Assembly (NCBI GenBank): GCA_030762175.1 | Contig: CM060841.1 | Span: forward strand, 14,609,001 to 14,673,000 | Reading direction: 5' to 3' | DNA length: 64,000 nucleotides | Source of the DNA: Metallyticus violacea | Taxonomy: Eukaryota; Arthropoda; Insecta; Mantodea; Metallyticidae | Part shown: positions 1 through 13,400 of the stretch, piece by piece | How positions within the stretch are numbered: position 1 is the stretch's first letter | Layout of the letters: the number at the start of each line of letters is the position of its first letter | Program-made: the position numbers and the translations under genes | The notes under the pieces: generated by a model | Database searches by the model: none | What the model was told of the DNA's origin: nothing | Seen by the model: only the letters and a program-made list of their open reading frames with translations

Positions 1-840
1 GAGTGTGTTAAAAAGAAATATTTTTAGCAGTGAAGTTTAAATTACAATACTTGGTAGAATTATTGTGCATTCTTGGTAAAAAAAAATAATGAAATAGTTC
101 TATAGAACTAGCTGTTTGGTGGACGGAGGGTTAAATTGCAAACAGAAGAAATAACAAGCAATTATTTTATCGTGGTGGTTGGCTTAGTAACACTATTATA
201 TATATCACTTGTTTTAAATCATAAACATATTTCAAGAGCACTGGCTGTCATATCAACTGGAGACCAAATATATATTGCTCCACTGTTTATAACTTAATTC
301 TTCATTAAAAGCAATTAATTTTGAAATTCCGTCAAAATATAACTTTATGAAAAAGTTCATCAAGCAGATCATGAGAAAGAGGGGGAAGATAGCTTAACAA
401 ATTGGAGAAAGTAACTAATGATGAATGAAATTTCATTTTAAACATGCCCAAAAAATAAAAAGTTTATGATTTCAAGAGTAAAAAATCCAACCAAGTAATA
501 AATACAAGCCTACTGAATTGGAACAAGGTATTATTTCATGCCAAAGGTAGACCCACAGCTATGGAAAAAAGAGCAAATAATGAAATCACTGAAATTAAAC
601 TCTAATATATGTACTGAGATTCTTAGAGAAAGCATATACAAGTAATAAACTATGCATAAAAACTAAAGTACTGTACTCTTACATTAGTCAAATAATTTTT
701 CTTGGGTTTTCAGCTTGTTGAAAGTAGAATTATTTTCATGCTTTAATTTCTCATTTATCAAGAAGTTTTAACTTTCAAATATCTGAAAACCAGAGAAAAA
801 TTTGTTGATAAGTACCTGGAGATTTTTCTTACTCTTTCAG
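1..840. other. intron / upstream non-coding
   Basis: AT-rich DNA to the left of the first visible acyl-CoA oxidase exon. I see no conserved coding segment, repeat with clear ends or RNA gene. It is most likely part of the intron separating the visible exons from the N-terminal exons lying outside the window. Confidence 0.5.
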
Positions 841-861
841 CATGTTACTCTTTTCTTTCAG

Positions 862-1008
862 CCACTGATATATGGTTCCTTAATATACCAATATGATCCT
901 TCACTAAGTGTCAAATACTCTCTTACATTTGACATGTTCTCGAATACAATTAGCAGCATGGGAAGTGCAAGGCATTACCACTACGTTGAAGATATCAGAG
1001 AAGGAAAG
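862..1008 (+). CDS. ACOX3: ACOX3 exon a (first in window)
   Basis: Encodes [20 protein letters not shown] and on to [10 protein letters not shown]. The acceptor is the AG at 860-861. A second in-frame acceptor exists 21 nt upstream (AG at 839-840), adding HVTLFFQ. The donor is non-canonical: AAG followed by GCAAGT at 1009, the consensus for GC-AG introns. It ends in phase 0. Confidence 0.82.
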
Positions 1009-1380
1009 GCAAGTACATAATTGGATTTCATTTGTCTTCTGCTTGAACACTAGTGGTTTGAAATATTGGAGTATTAATATTAATATTTGTGTGTTTTAGC
1101 TATTTTTGCATCTTGTTAATTTAGCTACATTGTTCCAACAGCTACTTTATTTTTCATTTTTATTATTTCAAAAATTCAAAATAAGTATCTTATTGAAAGA
1201 ATCAACAGGTACTAAGGTACTAGGTCTTAAACTATAAAAATTTGTAATTATGGTATTGAAAAAATTATTTGTGACCCTGTTGTATTGGCCACTTAATGAA
1301 AATTATATACATATATTTTTTTTTAAATATTAGCTTCATCTGCCTGATTTGGGACAGGTGCAGTTGTTAACAATGTCTAA

Positions 1381-1422
<42 letters not shown>

Positions 1423-4400
1423 TTTTGCTTTTTGAAAATTTAATTTTTCATATTTATATAAAAGCCAAATAATTTAGAATCTAAGTTAAAGTAATCACAC
1501 TTATCAATGTTAAAGCTTATAATAGAATGAATTTAATTTGTATCAAATTATCAATAATAGACTATAATAGCTGTGACATAAGAAGTTCCTCTGTAGAAGC
1601 CTCCAATTCATTGAAAAAAAGCATTTTTTTTTCTTTTTTCCCCAGATTGGCGGGTGCTTTGCATTAACAGAAATTGCTCATGGCACAAATACAAAGGGAA
1701 TGAGAACAACAGCTACATATGATCCTAAAACTCAAGAGTTTGTATTAAATACACCTGATTTTGAGGCAGCAAAATGTTGGGTAGGTAGTCTGGGTAAGTA
1801 GCAGTCTCTGCTTCCTTTAATCATAACCCTGTATTTGTGTGCATGCATGGTTTTTTTTCTTCTCTACTTGCCAGATCAGGCATCAGAGTTCCATGCACAG
1901 GCAGCAGAGGACAGTAGCATGGTTCATTTATAACCAATAAATTAGTGATGGATTACATTATACTGATGGATGATGAGAGTAAAGATAGGGGTGAGATGAT
2001 AATGGAGCAATGATGAAATGAGTGGCAAAGTGAAGCAGAATACCTGGAGGAAACCTAGGCACCACTTCATCAGCCGCAAATCCCAATTGATTAGTGGGAT
2101 CAAACCCAGTGGGAGGTGAGCAGTCTAACCACTTGGCCATGGCACCACCATCCATTACTCAATATTAAATAGTTTTATATTTTAGCAGAGGGAATGGCTA
2201 TAATTAATGGTTAGTATTGAAACAGCTATTAGGTGACAGATACTGCTAAAAAGATTTCTGCTCTCCAAATGCTATAATGTTTTTAACTTAGGTTTGGATT
2301 TAACCGTAGTATCAAGTTGATCTTAGTGTAGCTTAAATGAAATACATAAATAATTCTTAGAATATGCTCTTTATTTATCTATATTCCTTATCTATATTCA
2401 TGGGTAACTAATACACATTTGCCAATGATGAACGAACATTGTAAAACTGTACAGAAGTCCACTATTTTTTTTTGTAACCTGAAACACATTTCAACTTCTT
2501 CATTGGTTGCATGCCCATGATGGTCCTCTGGTTTTGAGAAAGGTGGAAGTTACAGAGCACCAAACCTGGACTGTATTATGTGTGCTATAATGTGGTGAGA
2601 TTCACTATCTTAGTTAGTGCTGTGGTAGCATGTGATGTGAGCAACTTGACATTCTCATGTTCCTTTCGATCCTTCAAATTCTTTTTAATTGCAAAATTAA
2701 TGTGTGGTTGGAATACTGGATGCTTACAAATAACAAAATGTTGCATTGAAGGAACTGAAATGAAAATATTGAAAACACGGGCATGTTATACCATGAGATC
2801 AGTGTTGTTTTCACCTGGAGTTCTTTGCCTACGAACTGGCCACTTGTTAGCCAGTTGGCTGGATCTTGGTGATTAGCAGGAGTGTAAAATATGAAACAAA
2901 CCTACTATAACAACAATAGACAAAACAATTGAAGAGGCTCATTACTTACCGAATTATCAAATGAGGTTTCGAAACTGCATGCCTTCATTCTCCAAATTTT
3001 TGGCATCCCTATAGGAAATTATTCATCACTCGCTGTAGTTCATTTTGAGAAATTCAGATGATTTACTGGAAAATAATATCTTTGAGTTCTTGTATTGTTG
3101 AGAGATCATCTTGTACATAACATTTTTTAATTTACCCCAGAGATAATAATTACAGGCTGTTAAATTAGGGGACTGAGAGGGCCACAAATCCCTACTAATA
3201 ACTGTCTTGTGGAAACACATTATGAATTGCTCTCTTGGAATTTTTGCAGTGTGAGCAGTGGTAGAGTCCTGTTGAAAAAATGAATGATCATGCTCCTTGT
3301 AGGTTAATTCTGTGAAAAAAGGGGTTATTATGGTATTCACATAAGTAATAGAATGAACTGTATGCTCAAAAAAAAAAAAATCTCGTGAATCTTTCACCAC
3401 TGAATTACACATATGAATTTTACATAAAGACATGCTGTGTTATTGTACACATGAGGCATAATACACTTTATGTACACTGTCAAATTAAGAAACAAACAAC
3501 ACAACATGCATAAATTGTGCTACAATTGCAACTTCAGCAAGGTCAACAAATAAGCAAGCAGGCACGTAACCACCTCCGTGGTGTGGCAAACAAGTGGCAG
3601 CTTGCTCATATAAAAAAGCTGCGCAGCAGAGAAAAGCATAATTGATTGCACAGTACATTAAGTGATTGATGCAGTGGAAACATAAGAAAAGAATTGGGGA
3701 TAGCATATGTATTGCAGAAAATAAGAAAATATCAGAAAACAATGTGTGGAACATGTAAAAAAAAAGCTACTAAATAGATTGACAAACAAAATTAAATAGA
3801 TGAATTGTGGAAAGACCACCAATACAATGAAAGGATTAGTTTCAGATAATGCCTATAGGCCTAACACTTGTTGACAATGATGTTGATGGGGTGTTGATGT
3901 AAACTTAGTTACAATTTTTCTATAATACACACCATTATTTTCATTCAGAGAACACAGATTGAAGACAAAATTAAAGGTAAATCAAGGGAAATAACAGAAC
4001 AACAGCTCCTTGAAAACCTGCATTTGAATCTTTAAGATTGGTGATAGGTTGTAACTACTTTCAAACCATCTGTATTGAATGGACATGTTTAGTACATTTC
4101 TCTTGATTTTGTGTAGCAGCAATTAAGAAGTGAAATTGAAACATTTTAGAATATGAATAGCTTTGGTAAGAGAGGATAAAGGAGACACAAGAAAAGCTTG
4201 CTTGTTTGTCTGGTGCACAAATAATTCATTTTTATTGCCACTTATTGCAAGGTAACATTAAGATACATTCTTAACAGGTGCATAGAGTAAATTCTGTAGT
4301 TTTAACATATAAACAATTCAGCATCTGCATTTTCCCTTTGCTATGAGTATTGACTTTCATTACAGATAACTGTATTCCAGTGACTTATGTTATAACAAAT

Positions 4401-7400
4401 TTCATAAAAGTTATATGTTATTTGTTGGTTATACTCTATAACCGTTAAAGCAGATCTTAAATTTCTGGACATATTCCCAATACTGTGCTACCATTCTATA
4501 TGCAGGGCATACTGTTGTCTTCTCTTTAAGTTTAATTTCTTATTTTACTAAATCTTCAATTTTAAAAAAATGCTAAACTTTCTGTTTTTGTGCACCAAAA
4601 ATCTGATGTCACTTTTATGTATTATCATGGTCATTTTTGGAATAGGGGCAGTGGTATATTCCTGACTGAATTTTTAGGGCAACCAAGGCTTATTTGTAGG
4701 TATGGGACACTTTCAAAATTGATGTTTCCATTTTCAGAGCTTGAAAATGCCCAGAATATGAGTATGTTGTGACCAATATCCATTCTAACTGTAAAGAAGA
4801 TTTTAATTTTCTGGAAATATTTCAAATGCTGGGCGCCATTCACTTCGTAGGCCACACTGTGGTCTCCCATTTAGTTCAGTATCTATTTTACAGAACCTTC
4901 AATTTTCAAAAATACCAGTAGTACTTGCCACTTGTATAGGGAAAAAATGTCATCATTGTCATTTTATGGCTATTTTTTGTATAGGGGAGAATGACTCATC
5001 AAAAATATGACAGCAATACCAGCAGGAGTCTCAATTTGATCAAGAGAAAATTGTGGCCTACCAAGAGTGCAGGATATCATTTTGAAAAGTTGGTGCTCGT
5101 GTTGGGCAAAATGCATCAGCAAAACAAGTTGAGATCAGTGGATCGAGATAGGATGGACACATATACATGAAGAATCTCAACAGGCCCATCAAACAACTAA
5201 ACAAGAAGATCGAGATCATTTTCACATGGCTATTATAAACAACACAATGTATGACAATTTTAATGGCCAGCAATGCATATGCCATTTTTGGGGGGTGAAA
5301 AATCTCTATATAAATTTTTGATTCTTATAGCATTTTTGCAAAGGGGAACAGTGATTGTACACCTTGGAAGAATTTTTAGGGCATATTTATAGGCTGAAAT
5401 ATTTTCAAAATTGAGGTCTCCCTCTCAAAGCATGAAAATACCAAATTTTGGACACATTTTTTATTAATATCTCTGCAGTCTTAAAGCAAATTTTAATTTC
5501 CTAGACATATTTACAAGCTGGGATCCTATTCTAATTGCAGGTCAGATTGTGGCTTCTATTTGATTTTATGGCAGTTTTACAGGACTGTCAATTTTGTTAA
5601 ATGCCATTTTTGGGGGTAAAAATTGTTAGTCATTCTTTAGATTATTTTTAGTAATTTTTGCATTCAAGAGCAGTGGTTGTATTCTAAAGGGAATTTTAAG
5701 GCTTACTTGTAGGGGTGAGGCACTTTCATAAATAAGATCTCCCTCTTCAAATCCCTAAAATGCTTAAATTTTGGACATATTTTGATCACTAGCAGCACAA
5801 CTCACATCTTGAATAAATGCTGAGAGTGAGTCAAGCTGGCTCTCTGTGAATAAAGTCAAGTTTTTCTGCAGGCTACTTAGGAAGCTTATTTTGTGGCTAC
5901 TCTCCCTTGAAGTAAAGCCATTACTAGTATGCAAGAAAACTAATTGTTCTGTGTTAGAGGTCTGAAAACAGCAGAGATTGATGCATGCATTCCTACATAC
6001 ACAACCACACTCGCACCCAGTCTCCTCCTCTCTCTGATTACTGAAGATTTTCCTATATTGAAAGCTTTTGTTTTGCAAATGATATTTCAGTTATAAAAAT
6101 GGTTTCAGGAAAATGTTGTACACATGCAATTGTATATGCAAGACTACTAATGTCTGATGGAACTGACCATGGCCTTCATGCTTTTGTGGTTCCAATAAGG
6201 GATACTTGTTCATTATTGCCATTCCCTGGAGTTATTGTTGGAGATCTTGGAGAAAAGGCTGGTATCAATGGTGCTGACAATGGGTTTGTCCTATTTGAAC
6301 ATTACAGAATTCCACGAGAAAATCTCCTTAACAAAATGGGTGATGTTACTCCTGAAGGAGAGTACACTACTCCAATCCGGGATCCTAAGAAGAGAATGGG
6401 TAAGAAGCATAGTATTATTGTTTCTGTTCTTTATGCATTTATCAATTTTGTTTCTTTATGCTAAAGTCTTGTTCATGTACATGTTTTTAGGAGCTTCATT
6501 TGGCAGTCTCTCTACTGGCAGAGTTAGCATTATTGCACTCAGTCTGGCAAATCTTATCAAAGCCATTAGCATTGCTGTCCGATATTCAGCAATAAGAAAA
6601 CAGTTTGGGCCCACAGATGATGTAGAGTATCCTGTCCTGGAATATCAGCTTCAGGTAAAAGTTTCATAAAGACAAATTTTATAATTATGTACTTTGAGGA
6701 AAACTGAAAACCAAAAGTGAATATAGGATTCTAGCTGGGCAAATGAATTTATAATCTCCCATTTAATTCAAAATATTTTTTTTTATTTTCATATAATTTT
6801 AGAATATTTGTTTAACACTATGTATAAATGGTAATACATTCCAATAATCTGAACAGATATAATGTATATTAAATGTGATTTTTTTTTAAACAAGATGTGT
6901 TAGTCCAAAATTTGGAATAAGCACAAAAATCCAAGGTCCTGGCAGGGACTTGAACCACAGATCTTCAGTTTACCATGCAGATCATCTTCTACCTGAGCTT
7001 CCCAGTCTGAGTCTATTTGCAGTTTTAGCCAGATAGAACACGGTATCTCAGATGGGAAATCATTGTAATAGTAAGCCAAATATCCATGTTTTAATCCCTG
7101 ACTGATCTGGAATTGTTTCTGTATTATTTCAAATATTTATGTATAATCTCCCAATTCATATATCTCATGTGCAGTCAGTTAAGTTTGCATATGACACTAA
7201 TTTGGTTTTTAATTGCCCATCCTTTAGGGTAATGAATACAATTCAGTCTTCAATCCATTTACTATGACTACTGAAGACCCAAAAACAACCATTAGAAAAG
7301 ACAGGAGATTTGTCAGAACTTCAAGTTAAATCAAACTTTGTAGTTTAAATTTAAAGAAATAACACTAATTCAGTTCTGGATTTCAGCACTATTAGACTTG

Positions 7401-10400
7401 GCCTATCTATTTCAACAAGCAGGGATTTTCTGTATTGCCAAACAATAAAAGTAGGAAAGAAAATTAAATTCTTTCCAAAAATACAAATCCAGAATTGCAG
7501 GTATATTTTTCTGTGATTTGAATCCGGAACTGTGCAAAACAAGGCAAGTCCACATTTCTCACTGAGTTTTAAGAATGGATAAATTATTGAGTATGCATTT
7601 TTAACCATTGCAGTTTATATTACAATTTTTATTTCCTATTGTGCTAATAAATAAAATAAGTACATGTCAAGTAAACATGTTTTTATATGCTCATATTTTC
7701 CCATTTTAATAAAAATATTTCTGTCCTTGTTTAGTGGGAGACCAAATGTTTCATATTGGTGTGCAATAAGAAAAACTGTCATATACTCGGTAAAAACTTG
7801 TTCAGCATTTCAAACATAAACATTCTTATGCATACTAATTAATTGCCATCAAGATTAATGAATTTATAAATTAAGTTATTTAAGATGAATTTAAGCAAAA
7901 CACTTCTAAAACATTAATACTTCATTTCAAATGACCTAATGATCTCAACACTATAGGTAGTGAGCATGTGCTTAAACTTCTAGATTTTAAGTTAATTCTT
8001 CATTTGCAATGGATTAAAAATATTAATACTTGCATTTACCTCCAATCTCTACTCTTTTTACTTCATTTTTGAACCCTGTATTTCTATATACAGGATATAA
8101 CAAAAAAATATGTGAAAACTTTGGGGAAACATTCCTCATAAATACAGGATAAGAATATAATATGAACATGGGCCCAGATATCTTTATCCCTTTGTTGCAG
8201 CCTTTTTCTACACCTGTACCACATAGCAGAATACTCAAAAACAGAACTGTTAGAAACAGAAAATCATATGCAATGTTCAAAATGTCCTTCATTAGCATGG
8301 ATACATCCATCAACCCACCATCGCATGGACTCCCTGATGCGCTGATGTATCTCTGGAGTATCTAATATTGTCTGGCAGTCTTGCATAATATGAGCATGAA
8401 GACTGTCTACATCTTCAGCTCATCCTTAGATCATATGAGCATCTGTCAACTCCATAAATGAATACCTCATTTTATTGCACCTGGAATGAGATCCATAAAC
8501 ACACCGAATTGACATTACATGCTCGTAGCTATATCAAACAATGAAGTGAATAGCATAACAAGCAGGTTACATGGTACAGAACAAGTACATCAACAATGAA
8601 CTTGAGAAATAAAAGTACCCCATTTAACCATAGGTAAAAGTGAATGTTTACCTACTGTACATATTAAACAACTGTTCTGTTATGGGGTTATTGCATAGGG
8701 CAGCTATGCTGGCATTCATATCACACAGCATAAGCTGAATTACAGACAAAGTTTAACAAGGAAATAAAGCATTTCCAGACCCATGTTCATATAATATATT
8801 TGCACTGTCTATATGCAAGGAATGTTTTCCCAAAGTTTTGATATACCTTTTTGTTACATCCTGTAGAAGCTTTCATATGAATAAACCTCAACTTTTACTA
8901 TTTGAAGCTCTGCCCAAATTTTTATTCCAAATTTAGACAGAACTAGCTCATCATTTGTTGCATTTTAATTGCTGCAGTTGCTATTACTTTTTTGACCATT
9001 GTATACAGCACTGCATTTAGGCAGTAACAATGGTAATAATTAAAAAACTAAGGTTTGCATTTTTAATTAAAGAATTTATAAATATTTTATAATAAGTTAA
9101 ATATTTTACCACTGCTTTTTAAATTGGAGATTATGTAAATGACATAGCTTTGTCAACTTACATTTCGTCCATTTCAGCAAGCAAGACTGTTTCCATATTT
9201 GGCAGCTGCATATGCTTTGAAAATCTTCTCAGACTACTTTGCCAAAGTATTGGGAGAATTCTATATTAAGATTTTAACAGGGGAGAATACAGATGATGTG
9301 GTGAGTAAAGACATATTGTACTTGGAGTATAAAGAGAATAATCATGAATCAGTCCATTTTAACTACTTCCCATTATTGTAAATGAAGCATTTTTAAACCT
9401 ATTGCACACTTTTTTCTTTTCTTTTCTGTGCTTTTTAATTTTGTTTTTAAATTATTTAACTTAATACATAAAGTTACACTTTATACACTCTTTTTCATTT
9501 GGTTAATAACACTTGTTATGTATAAAAAAAAAATATATCAGAAGAGTGGACCATAGTTATACAGCTAAGTAAAACACCAATAGATGCTTCTGTTGTTAAT
9601 CTTAAATATATAATTTTTACAGGCACATTTGGGCATGGAAATTCATGTTTTGTCTTCAGCTGGTAAACCCATAGCTGGATGGATTGGCAGGGATGCTGTA
9701 CAAGAATGTAGAGAAGGATGTGGTGGTCATGGTTATCTCAAAGGTAAGCAAGTCACATGTTGTCCATTTACCTTCATTAATGTGTAGTTTTGTCATGCCT
9801 GCTAGTTTAGGAACAAATATGAATCAATGTACCAAATTAAATTAGATTACACGGCATGATTAATCAGTAGGCTAATGCTGCAGTAATACTGGAATCTTAG
9901 CAGGCAGCAGCAAAGGCATCCTCATTTGCAGAATGTAGCTGATTCCAAAACAAATACTGCCACGGGTGGCCAAGGTCGTTAAGTCGCCGACTCGTGAGCA
10001 TAAGGTCTGGGTTCGAATACCACCAGGACCGTCCTTCCTGACTGAGGTTTTTTCCAGGTTTTTCTCAGTCCTCATAAATGCCAGGGAGGTACCCTAAATT
10101 TAGGCCTGGAACGATTCCTTGCTTAAAAAAATATAATTCCTTTCCCAATATATCATTTCATCGCATGTATCATCAATGTTCATCGCCTGTGGTGCCTCTG
10201 TAGCAAAAACAGGCATTAAACACTATTCATTCATTCATTCCAAAATGGTTAATTGTAATAATCTCTAGTGCAGTTTAATGGATAAAAAAAACTCTTGACA
10301 GTGAGGCACTGAAATATTCCAAATTGAATGTTTCCAATGTTAACACAAACCTCACTTACAGGGTATTTAATTAGCTGAAGATGGGAACAAAGGTTCCCAA

Positions 10401-13400
10401 GATATGTCCTAATTACAAACCCTGCAATTGAAGTTTGTATAAACATTTGGCAACTTTCAATTTGGAATATAGTGAGGTTTATGAGTTATGGGCCATGTGA
10501 GTACTTTCAGTAAGCAACTGCCCTCTGTTGGCTCATCACTCAAATAACTGTACCTATACCCATTGAGCAGGCAGACATTCAAATTGTCTATGCTCATTTT
10601 ATAGATATTTTTGACACATGTTAATAAAATTAAGGCTCATTTCAGTTGCCAAGAAGTAAATATCATATTTACTCACCCATAAAACCCTCCTTTTTTCCCC
10701 TTATTTTTAGCTTTAAAGATAGGAGGGGTATAATAGGAGAAAAATTCACGTAATATAGATTGAATGACATGGTATAAAAGCTTAATAGGGCATCGCCTGT
10801 CTTTAAATCAATATAAATATTTAAATATATTATTTATTTATGCAAAAAGTGATGTTAATACATTCAAACATTTGTTTTATCCTGCATTACCACAACCAAC
10901 TGGTCACATGACTAAGCGTCATTATGTGTTCAAGGCTGCACAGTGTTCCTATGTTGCCATGCTGCTGGGAGGCAACTGCCTGAAATACAAAATATTTTGT
11001 CCCAGTATTGATTAACTTCTGTTAAACAATTGATTTTAACTAGGTATTAAAATTCATTTCTTCCTACCTTTTGTGCTGGGATGCTCAAAATCATTCAGTG
11101 GCATGTCGCTGCTTTCGTAGTCACTAGACTGGTCCACATCACTTTCACTCCCCATAGTAGATAGTCTTCAGCTCCGTTCAAAGCAGAAGATATTCCTATT
11201 TTCTAAAAACTGTTCTCAGTGATGCTGGGAATGGTCAGTCCTCATGCCCTTATGATTCACTTGCAGATTACATGAAATAATGCTCATTCGATCTTTCTTC
11301 CCTTTGTCCTTGTTGTATACTATCCAATTTGCAAAGTAGTGAACAAAGTATTGTGTCTTTGTATTCCGTAAAGAGTTTTCACTAGATGCAATTAAATGTT
11401 TTAGTGAAATCAGCAAATGAGTTCTGAATATAATTTCACATAGAATTGCTGGCATAAGAATTTAGAACTCCCCTTTGTGTATGGATTTATTAAAAAATTT
11501 CAGGAGACAGGCAGTGTTCAAAATAAAAAATCTAAACAAAGAAAAGAATAGGAACCTACTAGGGGAATCCATATTAATTCTAACTTATTTTTCCATAGGC
11601 AGTGTTTATACAGTGTGTATATGAACCCTTGATGACAAGGTTTTAGAGGTGGTTCAGGAATATTAACTGAGTGTTTTGATATATTTAACTTATGGCTTGT
11701 GGTATGTTATTACAAAAAATTTAATGTTGATGTTTTAGACATATATTTTGCCCCATGGATAATGATAAATGTATTCTGATATATTAACAATAAAAATAAA
11801 TTAACTACTCGACTTCTGACATCATTTATAACAAAACAGAACTAGGAAACAGATAACCAAAAATTACAAAATATTAAATGAATAATGAGAAACCCCTAGG
11901 ACAGCAATAAATATTGTATTGCAATAATTGTACCTATTTGTGACATGTGTAGTGTTAAAATAAACTAAGCTCTTCATAAGACTGCAGAAGGACAAGTCCA
12001 TTGGCATCAAAACTGGTAACCAACTGTCCAGGATGACCATAACTAATTCATCTTTGATCTCGGTAGTCCATAATATTGCCTCATAGATGTTGGTGTCCTG
12101 TCGTAAAAGTACAATTCTACTGCATGTACTAAACAAGGTTATTAGCTGTGATACAGAAAAGAAATACCAAGTAACAAAAATATCATTCAGTTTAAAGAAT
12201 GAAATCAATGCAAATATGCAGTAATGAGTCACTGGAAACCATTACGTTCCTTATATCAAAGCACTCAGCCAATATGCCTGAACAATGTTTGTTTAACTTA
12301 TTGTTGCATTATAATTATTTTGACCAGAAATTGTGCTTTATCCGATGCATATTTTAAAGGCCCCTGCAACAGATGATGTTTAATTTCATTAGAAAGTGCC
12401 AAAATGTGCTAAGAAAATAATGAACAATTTTAGCATTTACTTCCATGACTTACTTTCTATTTAATCATGTATTACAAACTAACATTCTAGAATGATGAGC
12501 TTTCATCACCAGCAACTGCTAGGGGACTTGCTGACAGTACCATTGTAATGCTGAATTGATGAAGCATATATTACGGTAGCACATGCATTTAAACTATTTC
12601 TATTGGGCAAGCAGCATAGTAATAAATGGAACATTTATTTGCATTATGACACATTCCTCACAATAAATATAAATTTATTATGAATGCAATTCCTGGAATA
12701 TTGAAATGAATTTTATTATCCTGCAAAAGAAAATATAACATTTAACAAATTGCTACAATAAAATTAAATCTAAGATGTATAACTTACAAAATAAAATAAT
12801 TAAGATACATATGCAGTTGATTCAAAGCCTTTGATAAATCCAACTTCATAACCCAACTATATCACAAACTATCCTTAGGATTTGTTTTGACCAATTCATA
12901 CCTCTTTACACCTTTACACCAAGATTGGTATGACTAATGGGATCTAATCATGAATATTATTCGTACTTTTCTTTGGGAGCTAATTTCTATTAATATTACC
13001 CATCTCTATTTTAGTTTTCTTAGCCATTTTTCTTGCACTTTTCCAAAAAATCTCCAAAATTCCTTGATTACCTTATTCTCTCTTTTACTCTGCATTTTTC
13101 ATAATACCATTTCCCTTTGTAAATTATTTTATTTTTGCATTTCATCTTTTTGTTTTTCAATATTCATTATACAGCATAATCATTCTCTCTACTTCCACAC
13201 AATGAACAAATCTCTTAAGTAATAATCTTTTCTCAAATCCTTTAATTTCAAAACACCTGTTCTAATCCATGTATATCCTAATTTATCTCCGAGATCAATA
13301 TATTTTTCTTTACTGCATCCTTTTTTAAATCATTTCAGGGTGCTTTTATCTTTATAACTACCAAATATCTCTTGCTTTTCTATATTCTTGATCCTAATTC

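Noticed and set aside
2040..2160. CTGATGA on the minus strand near 2070, a possible hammerhead
   Set aside because: It lies in a SINE body, has no stem II hairpin and no following GAAA; a chance heptamer.
2580..2876. 98-codon plus-strand open frame
   Set aside because: No family similarity and no splice-consistent link to ACOX3 exons; likely accidental.
4440..5790. CRISPR-like array
   Set aside because: The repeats are ~340 bp, highly diverged and in eukaryotic intron DNA; nothing like direct repeats with unique spacers.
9959..10030. Functional tRNA genes at SINE heads (also 38081, 39300, 6960, 2100)
   Set aside because: Box A and B are present, but no complete acceptor/anticodon/T-arm cloverleaf, and the sequences continue into SINE bodies with target duplications.
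11864..12232. 122-codon minus-strand open frame
   Set aside because: No recognisable motif, composition like surrounding intron DNA, and it sits antisense in a large ACOX3 intron.
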